A stretch of DNA of 64,000 bases from Desnuesiella massiliensis (GTDB taxonomy: Bacteria; Bacillota; Clostridia; Clostridiales; Clostridiaceae). The notes beneath the pieces were generated by a model. It ran no database searches, was not told the DNA's origin, and saw nothing but the letters and a program-made list of their open reading frames with translations. Below, piece after piece: positions 36,087 through 44,459 of the stretch (positions are counted from its first letter, which is position 1; every line of letters starts with the position of its first letter). The position numbers were made by a program, and so were the translations under genes. The stretch lies in assembly GCF_001403615.1 (NCBI RefSeq), contig NZ_LN879455.1, positions 744,001 through 808,000 of the forward strand, given 5' to 3'.

Positions 36087-36362
36087 TTAGTCAACACTAG
36101 TTTTATCTTTTATAAAATGGTAATGGTCTGCAGTTATATAAGTTACGCCTGAGATATAATGAATATGGCCTCCCGGTGCCTCGTAGTCAGGACTTGTCTG
36201 AAGTGAATAATAGTGACTATGTCCATATGCATAATCAGTATATCCAACTATATAGTGAATATGAGGGATTCCAGAGGGAGCGGCAGAAGTCTCACCATCA
36301 TATTCATGACTGTGACCATGGTTAAATGAGGTTTTTCCTGAATAGTTATGAGTATGGTACAT
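36087..36362 (-). CDS. short YmaF-like histidine-rich repeat protein
   Basis: 91 residues made of four imperfect repeats of about 22 residues, each with an H-x-H or H-x-H-x-Y core followed by Tyr and Ser/Thr: THNYSGKTS, GHSHEYDGETS, PHIHYIVGYT, GHSHYYSLQTS, GHIHYISGVT, DHYHFIKDKTS. It resembles the longer YmaF protein at 645-998 but is shorter and tyrosine-rich. It is probably a metal-binding or surface protein of unknown role. AAGGAG precedes the ATG. It is convergent with the DUF2935 gene. Confidence 0.65.
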   Translation of the reverse strand: MYHTHNYSGKTSFNHGHSHEYDGETSAAPSGIPHIHYIVGYTDYAYGHSHYYSLQTSPDYEAPGGHIHYISGVTYITADHYHFIKDKTSVD

Positions 36363-36611
36363 TTTATTCTCCTTGTAATATTGCTTCTATTTAATATAAT
36401 ATGTTAGACTTTAGCATTTTTGTGAATGTAAATAGTTCTGAGAAGCAAGAAACGTGATACTTATATATTATCTAAAAGTTATTTTATATATCCCGTTATT
36501 ATACAATTATGTTATAATTTCTATATGATTCACTAATTATATTCTAAAGCACGAGCATTAGTGAGAACTTAATAATTATATATTTTTAAAATTGAGAGGG
36601 CGAGGTATATT

Positions 36612-36926
36612 ATGGATAAACAAATGATTGGAAGGTGCGGTACTTACTGTGGAGCATGTGAGTGGAAAGAAAAAACAAATTGTCTAGGCTGTCAAGCCTG
36701 TCAAGGGAAACCATTTTGGGGAGAATGCTCTATTGCGAAATGCTCTATTGATAAGGAATATAATCACTGCGGACATTGTTCAAACTTGCCCTGTGGAAAA
36801 TTACAAGAGGCTTTTAATAATGGAGAACATGGTGATAACGGAGAAAGATTAATTAATTTGAAGAATTGGGCAAGTGATAAAGAAACTTATCTAAGGCTAA
36901 GAACACTAAAATCAGATAAGGAATAA
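36612..36926 (+). CDS. DUF3795 cysteine-rich protein
   Basis: 104 residues with 12 cysteines. The pattern IGRCGTYCGACEWKEKTNCLGCQACQG, then GECSIAKCSI and HCGHCSNLPCGKL, is that of DUF3795, a small putative zinc-binding family. Pairs of Cys could hold two or three zinc ions. Function unknown. GAGGGCGAGG lies upstream. The gene is followed directly by a protease pseudogene. Confidence 0.82.
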   Translation: MDKQMIGRCGTYCGACEWKEKTNCLGCQACQGKPFWGECSIAKCSIDKEYNHCGHCSNLPCGKLQEAFNNGEHGDNGERLINLKNWASDKETYLRLRTLKSDKE

Positions 36927-36950
36927 TACAATTTAATTTATTATAATTGA

Positions 36951-37465
36951 ATTATTCTTAAATTTACCTTTTCTATTAAAAAGCCCTATTCTTTGAGTTT
37001 TATTATACTTCTGTTTTTGTTGCATTTTATTGCGCTCATAGCTATGAAATCCACGGAGGGGACTATTAGTTGCCTTATAGGGTTCTTATACATTGTGCCA
37101 ATGATGGTTGGTGGAGGCTTTGAAGAAATCGGGTGGCGAGGGATTTTACAGCCAGAATTAGAAAAAAATTAGATTTTCTCACTGCAAATATTGTAACTGC
37201 TGTGATTTAGGCATTTTGGCACCTTCCTCTATGGTTTATTCAAGGTACTTATCAATCCACAGCTCACTTTGGGTATTTTGCTATTTCTGTATTGGGGGCA
37301 TCTTTTTCTTTAGCCATAATTAAAAGAATTACAAACAGTGTGTTTATTTGTATTTTGTTTCATAGCTGCATCAATGCCTTTACTTCTATTCTTATTCTGA
37401 GACAAGATATCAGTACAGTAATTACGGCACTGATAGAAATATTGATTTCTTTAATAATTTTCTGA
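36951..37465 (+). pseudogene. CPBP (CAAX-type) membrane protease remnant
   Basis: No start codon remains in frame. From about 36957 the frame reads membrane-type sequence, then VGGGFEEIGWRGILQPELEKN and a stop; EExxxWR is the CPBP/Abi protease motif. After a frameshift the reading resumes with FLTANIVTAVI, hits a TAG where Trp would be expected, and continues AFWHLPLWFIQGTYQS..., containing the second motif (FWHLPLW), then HSCINAFTSI and a stop at 37463-37465. At least three lesions are present: N-terminal loss, a frameshift near 37172 and a nonsense codon near 37206. Confidence 0.85.
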
Positions 37466-37512
37466 TTTCTTAAGAAAAGCCCAATAAATATTCAAGGAGA
37501 GGTGCGAATGTA

Positions 37513-38301
37513 ATGAATGAACAAAGTATAGCAAATAAAGAAGCCTGGTCTTATAGAGCCTATGAATTTTGGACAAGTAATCTAGGAGTGTCTAATAAAG
37601 TTGCTAAAGATATGATAAAACATCCTGAGACATATTTACGCAGACATATGGAGTTTCTCGGGGATGTAAAGGAAAAGAAAATAGCTAACCTACTCGGTTC
37701 CTGTGGGAAGAAGGCAGTTCCATTAGCCATACTTGGTGCTGATGTGACTATTGTAGATATTTCTGAAGAAAACAAGAAATATGCTCTGGAAGTTGCTAAA
37801 GAAGCAGGTGTAAATTTAACCTATATCCTATCAGATTTTTTAGAATTAAATATTGATGAAATTCATAATAGCTTTGATATTGCTTATCTAGAAGGCGGAA
37901 TACTGCATTACTTTTTAGATTTAAATGAGTTTTCAAAGAAAACATATGCACTTCTAAAAGCAGGGGGCAAACTAGTTTTAAATGATTTTCATCCTATTAG
38001 GAAAATATTTAAATCTAGAGATGTTTTTGATGATAATGACTTAGAGATAACAGGGAATTATTTTGAGGATGAATTAAAGCCTGAGGGAGTAGCTTATGAA
38101 AGATTTTTCACGGATGATGAGCAGAAGGAATTCCCTAAGTGTCTTTTGAGGTATTGGACTATGGGTGAAATTATAAGCTCTTTTGCAGCAGCAGGGTTTA
38201 TTGTTGAAAAGCTGGTTGAAGGTCCAAGATTTGATTCTCATAAAAATATTCCAGGAGAGTTTACCTTAGTAGCATCTAAAGGAAATAAAGTCGAAGCTTA
38301 A
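37513..38301 (+). CDS. class I SAM-dependent methyltransferase
   Basis: 262 residues. The Rossmann motif I is modified (IANLLGSCGKKAVPLAILGADVTIVDISEENKKYA), with the acidic motif II residue in VDIS and the post-motif FDIAYLEGGILHYF and LLKAGGKLVLNDFHP. Thus it is a Methyltransf_11/25 type enzyme acting on a small molecule. The substrate cannot be read from sequence. GGAGAGGTG lies upstream of the ATG. The gene follows the broken CPBP protease gene, from which it may have been co-transcribed. Confidence 0.85.
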   Translation: MNEQSIANKEAWSYRAYEFWTSNLGVSNKVAKDMIKHPETYLRRHMEFLGDVKEKKIANLLGSCGKKAVPLAILGADVTIVDISEENKKYALEVAKEAGVNLTYILSDFLELNIDEIHNSFDIAYLEGGILHYFLDLNEFSKKTYALLKAGGKLVLNDFHPIRKIFKSRDVFDDNDLEITGNYFEDELKPEGVAYERFFTDDEQKEFPKCLLRYWTMGEIISSFAAAGFIVEKLVEGPRFDSHKNIPGEFTLVASKGNKVEA

Positions 38302-38375
38302 TATGTAAATTCAAGATTGTAAGGTAAAAAATAAGTATACGCATTCTTAATATTACGGTTTAATAAGGATATTAA

Positions 38376-38411
38376 AAACACCTAGAGGTTACGTATGACC
38401 CTAGGTGTTTT
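38376..38411 (+). terminator. terminator after the methyltransferase gene (shared repeat type)
   Basis: AAAACACCTAG and CTAGGTGTTTT arms. Arm sequence shared with the terminators at 32938-32976 and 33863-33902. Confidence 0.85.
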
Positions 38412-38440
38412 AGCTTTATCTTAGAAAAAGTAGAAATATT

Positions 38441-38580
38441 ACAAGAAAAGAAAAAATATTATAAGAATTTTATTATATATTTTTTAAGAAAAGTGCCATT
38501 AATCAAATAAGCAAAATTAATACAATAATAGGTACATATTTTACATTCAAAGTAAAGGTTAAAAGGTTTACAATAAATTT
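38441..38580 (+). promoter_or_regulatory. upstream regulatory region of the permease/GH65 operon, duplicated before the SBP gene
   Basis: Three blocks match the region 46388-46528: ACAAGAAAAGAAAAAATATT (38441), GCAAAATTAATACAA to TTTTACATTCAA (38511-38550), and TAAAAGGTTTACAATAA (38560-38576). The spacing is 70 nt then 49 nt here, and 71 nt then 49 nt in the other copy. The regulator is probably the YesN-type protein encoded at 42832. Confidence 0.75.
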
Positions 38581-38606
38581 GAATTTATTATAGAGGGAGT
38601 GGCTTT

Positions 38607-39473
38607 ATGAATAACAATAAGAAATGGATAGCAGCATTTTTAATTCCTGCAACCCTTATATTCATATTTGTATATGCTTTTTCAATTGGAGTACTGGTGG
38701 TAACTTCCTTTACCGATTGGAGCATAGGATCAAAAATTAATTTTGTAGGATTAAAGAACTATATAGAACTTTTCAAGAATGCAGATTTTATTAAAAGCCT
38801 TATAAATACAATTATATGGATTCTATTACAATCCACTGTTCATGTGGGCATAGGAGTGATATTTGCCATAATACTTTCAAGAAAGAAATGGTACTTTAAA
38901 TTTGCAAGAACTGCGTTTATGATACCTAATATCATATCTAGTGCTGCTCTAGGATTGCTTTTCCTATGCATATTTAATCCTCAATTTGGAGCAGTGAATA
39001 ACCTTATAAGAGCCTTAGGTTTTACAGATTTTTCTCAAAACTGGTTTATGGACCCTAAAACTTCATTTTTTACAGTAACTATAACTTGGTTACCTTTTGC
39101 AGCGGTGGTAGCAATACTTGTGTTAGCTGAAATGGCAGCTATTTCAGAAGATGTCTATGAAGCAGCCAAGGTAGATGGAGCCACAGAGTTTCAGATCATT
39201 AGATTAATAACCCTGCCATTATTAAGAAATATTATCGGAACTGCAACTATACTTTCTGCAACTAGTATGCTGCAAAAGCTAGATATTATAATGATGACTA
39301 CCTCTGGGGGACCAGGAAATAAGACTTTGAATTTACCAATGTTTATCTACCAAACAGCTTTAAAGGAAAATAATTTTAGTCTTGCTAATACTGGAGGAGT
39401 GTATTTAATTATATTGGGACTGATATCTGTAGGACTTATAAGCAAAATCTATAAAACGGGAGAATCATATTAA
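38607..39473 (+). CDS. carbohydrate ABC transporter permease, MalF-like
   Basis: 288 residues with six membrane segments. The EAA loop AISEDVYEAAKVDGATEFQIIRLITLPLL (about 190-218) is that of sugar permeases of the MalF/UgpA group. Starts MNNNKKWIAAFLIPATLIFIFVYAF. GAGGGAG precedes the ATG. It is the first gene of an operon with the MalG-like permease and a GH65 phosphorylase, so it should import an oligosaccharide. The ATPase is not encoded here, as is common for clostridial systems served by a shared MsmX/UgpC-type protein. Confidence 0.92.
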   Translation: MNNNKKWIAAFLIPATLIFIFVYAFSIGVLVVTSFTDWSIGSKINFVGLKNYIELFKNADFIKSLINTIIWILLQSTVHVGIGVIFAIILSRKKWYFKFARTAFMIPNIISSAALGLLFLCIFNPQFGAVNNLIRALGFTDFSQNWFMDPKTSFFTVTITWLPFAAVVAILVLAEMAAISEDVYEAAKVDGATEFQIIRLITLPLLRNIIGTATILSATSMLQKLDIIMMTTSGGPGNKTLNLPMFIYQTALKENNFSLANTGGVYLIILGLISVGLISKIYKTGESY

Positions 39474-39489
39474 CAGGGTGGTGAAATTA

Positions 39490-40311
39490 ATGAAGTATAT
39501 AACTAAAACATTTATAGGTATATTTTTAATTGCTATTATAGGTTTATCTATTGGACCTTTTATATGGGTACTGCTATCTTCTTTTAAGGGAAATGCAGAT
39601 ATACTATCATCGACTAGGGGCTTTGCCAATGGCTTTAAGTTTTCTAATTATTCTACAGCCTTTAAAATAGCTCCCCTTGCTAAATTTTATGTTAACAGTA
39701 TTATTGTAGCTATAGGAAGTACAGCCTTAAATCTTATCGCTGTTAGCATGGCAGCTTATGTTATAGCTAGGCATAACTTTAGAGGGAAGAAATTTTTTAA
39801 GATTATGTTTTCTTTAGCCTTGTTAATTCCAAGTGCAGCTCTTCTTCAACCTCTTTATATCACAGTAAACAAAGCAGGGTTATATGATAGTTTGCTAGGT
39901 CTTATCATCGTATATGCTGGTTTTGGACTTCCTACTACTTTGTTTATTATGATGAGTTATTTTCTTACTATACCAAAGGAGCTTGAAGAGTCAGCTTATT
40001 TAGATGGTGCTGGATTTTTCAAGACCTTTGCAGGCATTATTTTGCCTATAGCCAAGCCAGCCTTTGCCACTGCTGGGGTATTACAATTTTTACTATCTTG
40101 GAATGAATTCCAATTTGCTCTGACACTAACCACGGGTAATGACAAAAGAACTTTGCCCCTAGCATTGTATTACTTTAAGAGTGCCTTTGCTAGTGATTAT
40201 GGTGCTATGTTTGCTGCGGTGGTTCTAGTAACTATACCGAGTATATTAGTATATGTAGCTCTTCAGGAGCAGGTTGTATCTGGTTTAGCAGCAGGTTCAG
40301 TAAAGGGGTAA
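39490..40311 (+). CDS. carbohydrate ABC transporter permease, MalG-like
   Basis: 273 residues from ATG 39490, with AGGGTGGTG upstream; the GTG at 39478 lies within that site. Six membrane segments and the EAA loop ELEESAYLDGAGFFKTFAGIILPIAKPA. C-terminal VSGLAAGSVKG is typical of MalG-like proteins (the G at the end of the tail contacts the ATPase). It follows its partner by 16 nt and precedes the GH65 gene by 17 nt, so the three are one transcript. Confidence 0.92.
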   Translation: MKYITKTFIGIFLIAIIGLSIGPFIWVLLSSFKGNADILSSTRGFANGFKFSNYSTAFKIAPLAKFYVNSIIVAIGSTALNLIAVSMAAYVIARHNFRGKKFFKIMFSLALLIPSAALLQPLYITVNKAGLYDSLLGLIIVYAGFGLPTTLFIMMSYFLTIPKELEESAYLDGAGFFKTFAGIILPIAKPAFATAGVLQFLLSWNEFQFALTLTTGNDKRTLPLALYYFKSAFASDYGAMFAAVVLVTIPSILVYVALQEQVVSGLAAGSVKG

Positions 40312-40328
40312 ACATAGGAGGATTAACT

Positions 40329-42554
40329 ATGAATAAGGATTTTAATAATTGGATAATAACAGAAGAGAGTTTTAATATTGATAAAAGTAAATATTACGAA
40401 GGAGCCTTTTGCCAAGGAAATGGATACTTGGATGTGAGGGCAAGCTTTGAGGAAGGCCTTAAGGGAGCTTCTCAGGGAGATATCTATGAAAGAAGCTTTA
40501 AAAGCGTTACAACGGAAATACAAAGGAACCCTATATCAAAGTGGGGCACTTATGTACCTACCATAATGGGAAGTCATCCTGCGCTTAATGAGGTAATTAT
40601 AAACCTACCCTACTTTATGGGTTTTTCCTTTAGTATTGGGGATGAGAACCTTGATATGGAGTTATCAAATATAGCTCACTATAAAAGAAAGCTTAATTTA
40701 AAGGATGGAACTATTATAAGAGAATTTATATGGATGCCTAAAGATGGCAGCTGTAAAATAAAATTCACCTATGAAAGATTTGCCAGCATGAAGCAAAAAC
40801 ATCTATTTGTTCAGCGCATAGAAGCAGAGGTGCTAGAGGGTAGTGCTAGGCTATATGTAGAAGCTGGTATAGATGGAAATGTCACCACTAATGGCTATAA
40901 TCATTTTACGGAAATGACTACTAGTGCAATATCAGATATTATATCCTTAACTTGTAAAACTGATATGGGTAACAGCGTTATGGAGTTATGTACTCTTAGA
41001 TGTAGTGATATAGATTTTGATATAGTTAAATATGAAAAAAACATTAGCTATAAAGGTGAGAAGCTTATCAAGGCCGGTGAAAGCTATGTTTTTGAAAAAC
41101 ATTCAGTGATACTTACTGATAGGGACTTAGAACCAGGAGATTTAAAAGGAAGAGGATTGAATCTAATAAAATCCTCAAATCTATCCTTTGAAGAGCTTTA
41201 TGAAGAACATAGGAATATCTGGTATGAGAAATGGGATATAAGCGATGTTAAAATAGAAGGAAATCATAGAGATCAGCTTTCTATGAGATTTTCTATATAT
41301 CATCTTTTAAGGAGCAATAATGAAGAAGATTCAAGAATGGCAATCTGCGCCAAGGGCTTTGCAGGAGAGGCCTATTACGGAAGATACTTTTGGGATACTG
41401 AAATATTTTTATTACCATTTTATATCTATACCAATCCTAAGGCAGCCAGAAGCTTGCTGTTGTATAGATATAACACTCTAGAGGGAGCTAAAGAGAATGC
41501 TGAAAGGTATAATTGCAAAGGAGCTAGATATCCTTGGCAATCTGCTATAAGAGGAGATGAGCAGTGTTCTTTATGGGAGTACGCTGATAATGAAGTGCAT
41601 ATCACAGCAGATATAGCTTATGGAATATGGCATTATTTTTCTGCCACAAAGGATTATGATTTTTTACTTAACTATGGAGCTGAAATTCTTATAGAAACAG
41701 CAAGATTTTGGTGTGATAGAGTGGATAAGAACAAGGCAGACGGCTTTGACCTGATCAATGTAATGGGACCGGATGAGTATTCTGCCATGACTCGAAACAA
41801 TTCCTTTACTAACAGAATGGTAAAGCTAAACCTAGAAAAGGCTATTGAAAGCTTAGAAATTATGAAAAATAAAGATAGTGCAGCTTATGAAAAGCTTTGG
41901 AATAAGCTTTCTATATCAAAGCAGGAGTTGGAGCTTTTTTCAGAAATAGCAGAGAAATTACCTATTCCAATGAATAAGGAAAAGAATTATATATTACAAA
42001 GTGAAGACTTTGAACAATATGCTGATATAGATATTAAAGGCTTATGGAAGGATAAAACAAGACCTTTTGGATTCTTTGCGACTCAAGAAAAGTTATATCG
42101 TTCAAAATGCTTAAAGCAAGCAGATGCTTTAGCTTTAGCTATGTTGTTTAAAAAGGAATTTACTACTGAACAGATTACAAATACCTATGAACACTATGAG
42201 CCTATAACTACTCATGATTCCTCATTATCCCCGGTAAATCATGCTATAGTAGCTTCTTGGATAGGAAATAAAGAGCATTTAGATAAATTTACTTCCTATG
42301 CTTTTGACCTTGATTTCAATGAAAATTTAGGTGGAGCAGAAGAAGGAATACACATAGCAAACTGTGGATGCCTATGGCAGCTTATGATGACTGGTATAGC
42401 AGGAATAGATACGGCTATGAATGAAGCTCAGGTTAAAAGTACCAAAGCAAACTTACCTAAAGAATGGACAAAAGTAGAGCTTAAGTTAATGTGGAGAGGA
42501 AAAACCTATAAGATTGAAGTTATGAAAGATAAAACCGAGATTTATGAGCTTTAG
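40329..42554 (+). CDS. GH65 disaccharide phosphorylase
   Basis: 741 residues. The N-terminal beta-sandwich (about 1-270) begins NWIITEESFNIDKSKYYEGAFCQGNGYLDVRASFEEG. The (alpha/alpha)6 catalytic domain contains FWDTEIFLLPFYIYTNP, QSAIRGDEQCSLWEY and the catalytic acid in NVMGPDEYSAMTRNN. The phosphate loop is THDSSLSPVNHAIVAS. GH65 enzymes phosphorolyse alpha-linked disaccharides (maltose, trehalose, kojibiose, nigerose, glucosyl-rhamnose) to beta-glucose-1-phosphate. A Ser after GPDEY rather than the His of maltose phosphorylases suggests another substrate, but I cannot name it. No beta-phosphoglucomutase is adjacent. AGGAGG precedes the ATG. Confidence 0.9.
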   Translation: MNKDFNNWIITEESFNIDKSKYYEGAFCQGNGYLDVRASFEEGLKGASQGDIYERSFKSVTTEIQRNPISKWGTYVPTIMGSHPALNEVIINLPYFMGFSFSIGDENLDMELSNIAHYKRKLNLKDGTIIREFIWMPKDGSCKIKFTYERFASMKQKHLFVQRIEAEVLEGSARLYVEAGIDGNVTTNGYNHFTEMTTSAISDIISLTCKTDMGNSVMELCTLRCSDIDFDIVKYEKNISYKGEKLIKAGESYVFEKHSVILTDRDLEPGDLKGRGLNLIKSSNLSFEELYEEHRNIWYEKWDISDVKIEGNHRDQLSMRFSIYHLLRSNNEEDSRMAICAKGFAGEAYYGRYFWDTEIFLLPFYIYTNPKAARSLLLYRYNTLEGAKENAERYNCKGARYPWQSAIRGDEQCSLWEYADNEVHITADIAYGIWHYFSATKDYDFLLNYGAEILIETARFWCDRVDKNKADGFDLINVMGPDEYSAMTRNNSFTNRMVKLNLEKAIESLEIMKNKDSAAYEKLWNKLSISKQELELFSEIAEKLPIPMNKEKNYILQSEDFEQYADIDIKGLWKDKTRPFGFFATQEKLYRSKCLKQADALALAMLFKKEFTTEQITNTYEHYEPITTHDSSLSPVNHAIVASWIGNKEHLDKFTSYAFDLDFNENLGGAEEGIHIANCGCLWQLMMTGIAGIDTAMNEAQVKSTKANLPKEWTKVELKLMWRGKTYKIEVMKDKTEIYEL

Positions 42555-42564
42555 CAGCTTGTAA

Positions 42565-42668
42565 TATAGGGAAACACTACGTAGACTTAACTTATACATG
42601 TTACAAAATGGCATCTTTAAGCCATTATGGTGTATGTGTAAGTTATTAGTTGAAGTTGTTTCCCTATA
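42565..42668. repeat. 104-bp palindromic repeat, copy 1
   Basis: Ends in perfect inverted arms TATAGGGAAAC and GTTTCCCTATA. Inside are AACTTATACATG paired with the CATGTGTAAGTT-type sequence, and AATGGC paired with GCCATT around ATCTTTAA. It starts 11 nt after the GH65 stop. It is the same length as the copy at 51093-51196 and about 87 percent identical by eye, with matching changes in both arms. Confidence 0.85.
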
Positions 42669-42831
42669 ATAGAATATAGATATAAAAAAATAATCTCCTA
42701 TAGTATAATATTTGCTGTAGGAGGTTTTGCTATAAAAGTAGTAATCTTTATAACATAAGTCGAAGCAAATGTACAAGCTAAAAGAGCTTAAAATGGTAAA
42801 CGTTGTAGTAGATTTAAAAGGAGGCTTGTAA

Positions 42832-44418
42832 TTGTTTAAAGTATTAATTGTGGACGATGAACGACATATAAGAAATGGTATAATATCTCTTATGGATTGG
42901 AATGGTATGAACTGTGAGGTAATAAAAGACTGTGCCAATGGATTAGAGGCCGTGGAATATTTAAAAGGTAATGAAGTAGATATAGTAATATGCGATATAA
43001 AGATGCCTGGTATGAATGGCTTGGAGGTGGCGGAATATGTAAAGCTTAATAAGCAGAAGACAAAGGTTATTTTGCTTACGGCTTATTCTGATTTTACTAA
43101 TGCTCAGCTGGCCATTAAACATAATGTATCTGAATATGTGGTTAAAACAGAGTTTATAGATGAATTACCCTTAGCTATAGAAAAAGTTAAGAAAATTATT
43201 TTAGAACAAAGACAGAAGGAAAACAATATAGAAACGCTAAAAATCATAATTAATGAAAAGCAGGAAAATCTCAGGTATAAGTTTTTAATGGATTTAGCTA
43301 AGGATACCATAATTGATAAAGAAGAAATAGGAGAAAAGCTGAAAGAGTACGATCTCAATGACAAGGTTTACTATGTAATAGCTTATGAAAGCAATGTTCT
43401 TCATAGCTTTTTTAATAGCAATAATAGTAATGAGCATAAAGATGTAAAGGTTATATATAATTTTATAAACATGGCTTTTAAAGATTATGAGTATAGCATT
43501 ATAAAAATGGAGAAAAATCTAGGGATAATAATTTTATATTGTAATACAATCGATATACAAATACCTAGCATTGTTAGTCTATGTAAAGAGGTTAATAATA
43601 TGATTAAGCAATTCACTAATTATAGCATTAAATTTGCTATAAGTGAAAAGCATGAAGATATCCAGAATCTTTCAAAAGCCTATAAGCAAGCCTTAAAAGC
43701 TCTTTCTAAGGTCTATTCAAATAATGGAAGGATCAATGTTTATGCAGATGAGGCAAAAGAGCATGATATAAGTAGTGGTAATAGTGTTGAAGATCTCGAA
43801 GCTATTAAAGAACTGATTAACAATGGTGATCTAGAAGAAATAACAAAAGAGTTAATCATAATATTCGATAGTTTTATGGATAGTGGTTTATCCTTAGAAC
43901 AAGCTAAAACAAAGATGATAATTTTATTTTCATCTTGCTTGAGCGCCTTTGAAAACTATAATATCATTCAGCATAACTTAAAGGATCAAGAAACTATAAT
44001 TTATCAAAAAATTAATGAAAGCAAATCTTTACAAAGTCTATTTGAAGTAAGCTCCTTTATAATAGAATACATTTTAGAGATAGCGAAGAATAACGAGAAT
44101 AGTAAAAGCTTATTAGTACGAGAAGTAAATAAGTACATTAGGCAAAATTATAGTAAGAATATAAGCTTAAATACCATAGCAGGCTATTTACATGTTAATG
44201 GCAGCTATCTAAGCAGGCTTTACAAAAAAGAAACGGGAGATACTCTAATTGATGCATTAAACAGGTATAGGATCGAAGTGGCAAAAAAACTATTAAAACG
44301 GCCTTCAGCAAAGGTGTCCGAGGTTGGCAGTGAAGTTGGTATAGAGGACCCAGCTTATTTTACTCATGTTTTTACAAAATATTGTGGCTGTAGTCCAAAG
44401 GAGTACAAGTCAAAATAA
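42832..44418 (+). CDS. response regulator with AraC-type output (YesN-like)
   Basis: 528 residues from TTG 42832 with AAGGAGG 7 nt upstream. The receiver (1-120) starts MFKVLIVDDERHIR, with phospho-acceptor D55 in VICDIKMPGMNG and LLTAYSDF. A central helical linker precedes the AraC-type C-terminal DNA-binding domain (about 425-528): VNKYIRQNYSKNISLNTIAGYLHVNGSYLSRLYKKETGDTLIDALNRYRI, ending EDPAYFTHVFTKYCGCSPKEYK. With the YesM kinase it should activate the sugar operon and the solute-binding protein gene that share upstream blocks. Confidence 0.92.
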   Translation: MFKVLIVDDERHIRNGIISLMDWNGMNCEVIKDCANGLEAVEYLKGNEVDIVICDIKMPGMNGLEVAEYVKLNKQKTKVILLTAYSDFTNAQLAIKHNVSEYVVKTEFIDELPLAIEKVKKIILEQRQKENNIETLKIIINEKQENLRYKFLMDLAKDTIIDKEEIGEKLKEYDLNDKVYYVIAYESNVLHSFFNSNNSNEHKDVKVIYNFINMAFKDYEYSIIKMEKNLGIIILYCNTIDIQIPSIVSLCKEVNNMIKQFTNYSIKFAISEKHEDIQNLSKAYKQALKALSKVYSNNGRINVYADEAKEHDISSGNSVEDLEAIKELINNGDLEEITKELIIIFDSFMDSGLSLEQAKTKMIILFSSCLSAFENYNIIQHNLKDQETIIYQKINESKSLQSLFEVSSFIIEYILEIAKNNENSKSLLVREVNKYIRQNYSKNISLNTIAGYLHVNGSYLSRLYKKETGDTLIDALNRYRIEVAKKLLKRPSAKVSEVGSEVGIEDPAYFTHVFTKYCGCSPKEYKSK

Positions 44419-44459
44419 GAATAAGGTTTATTGAAAATATAATCTTGGATGTGATTACT

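Noticed and set aside
42486..42938. 150-codon minus-strand frame over the repeat
   Set aside because: It overlaps three real plus-strand features and resembles 50954-51163 on the minus strand only because both cross the palindromic repeat.
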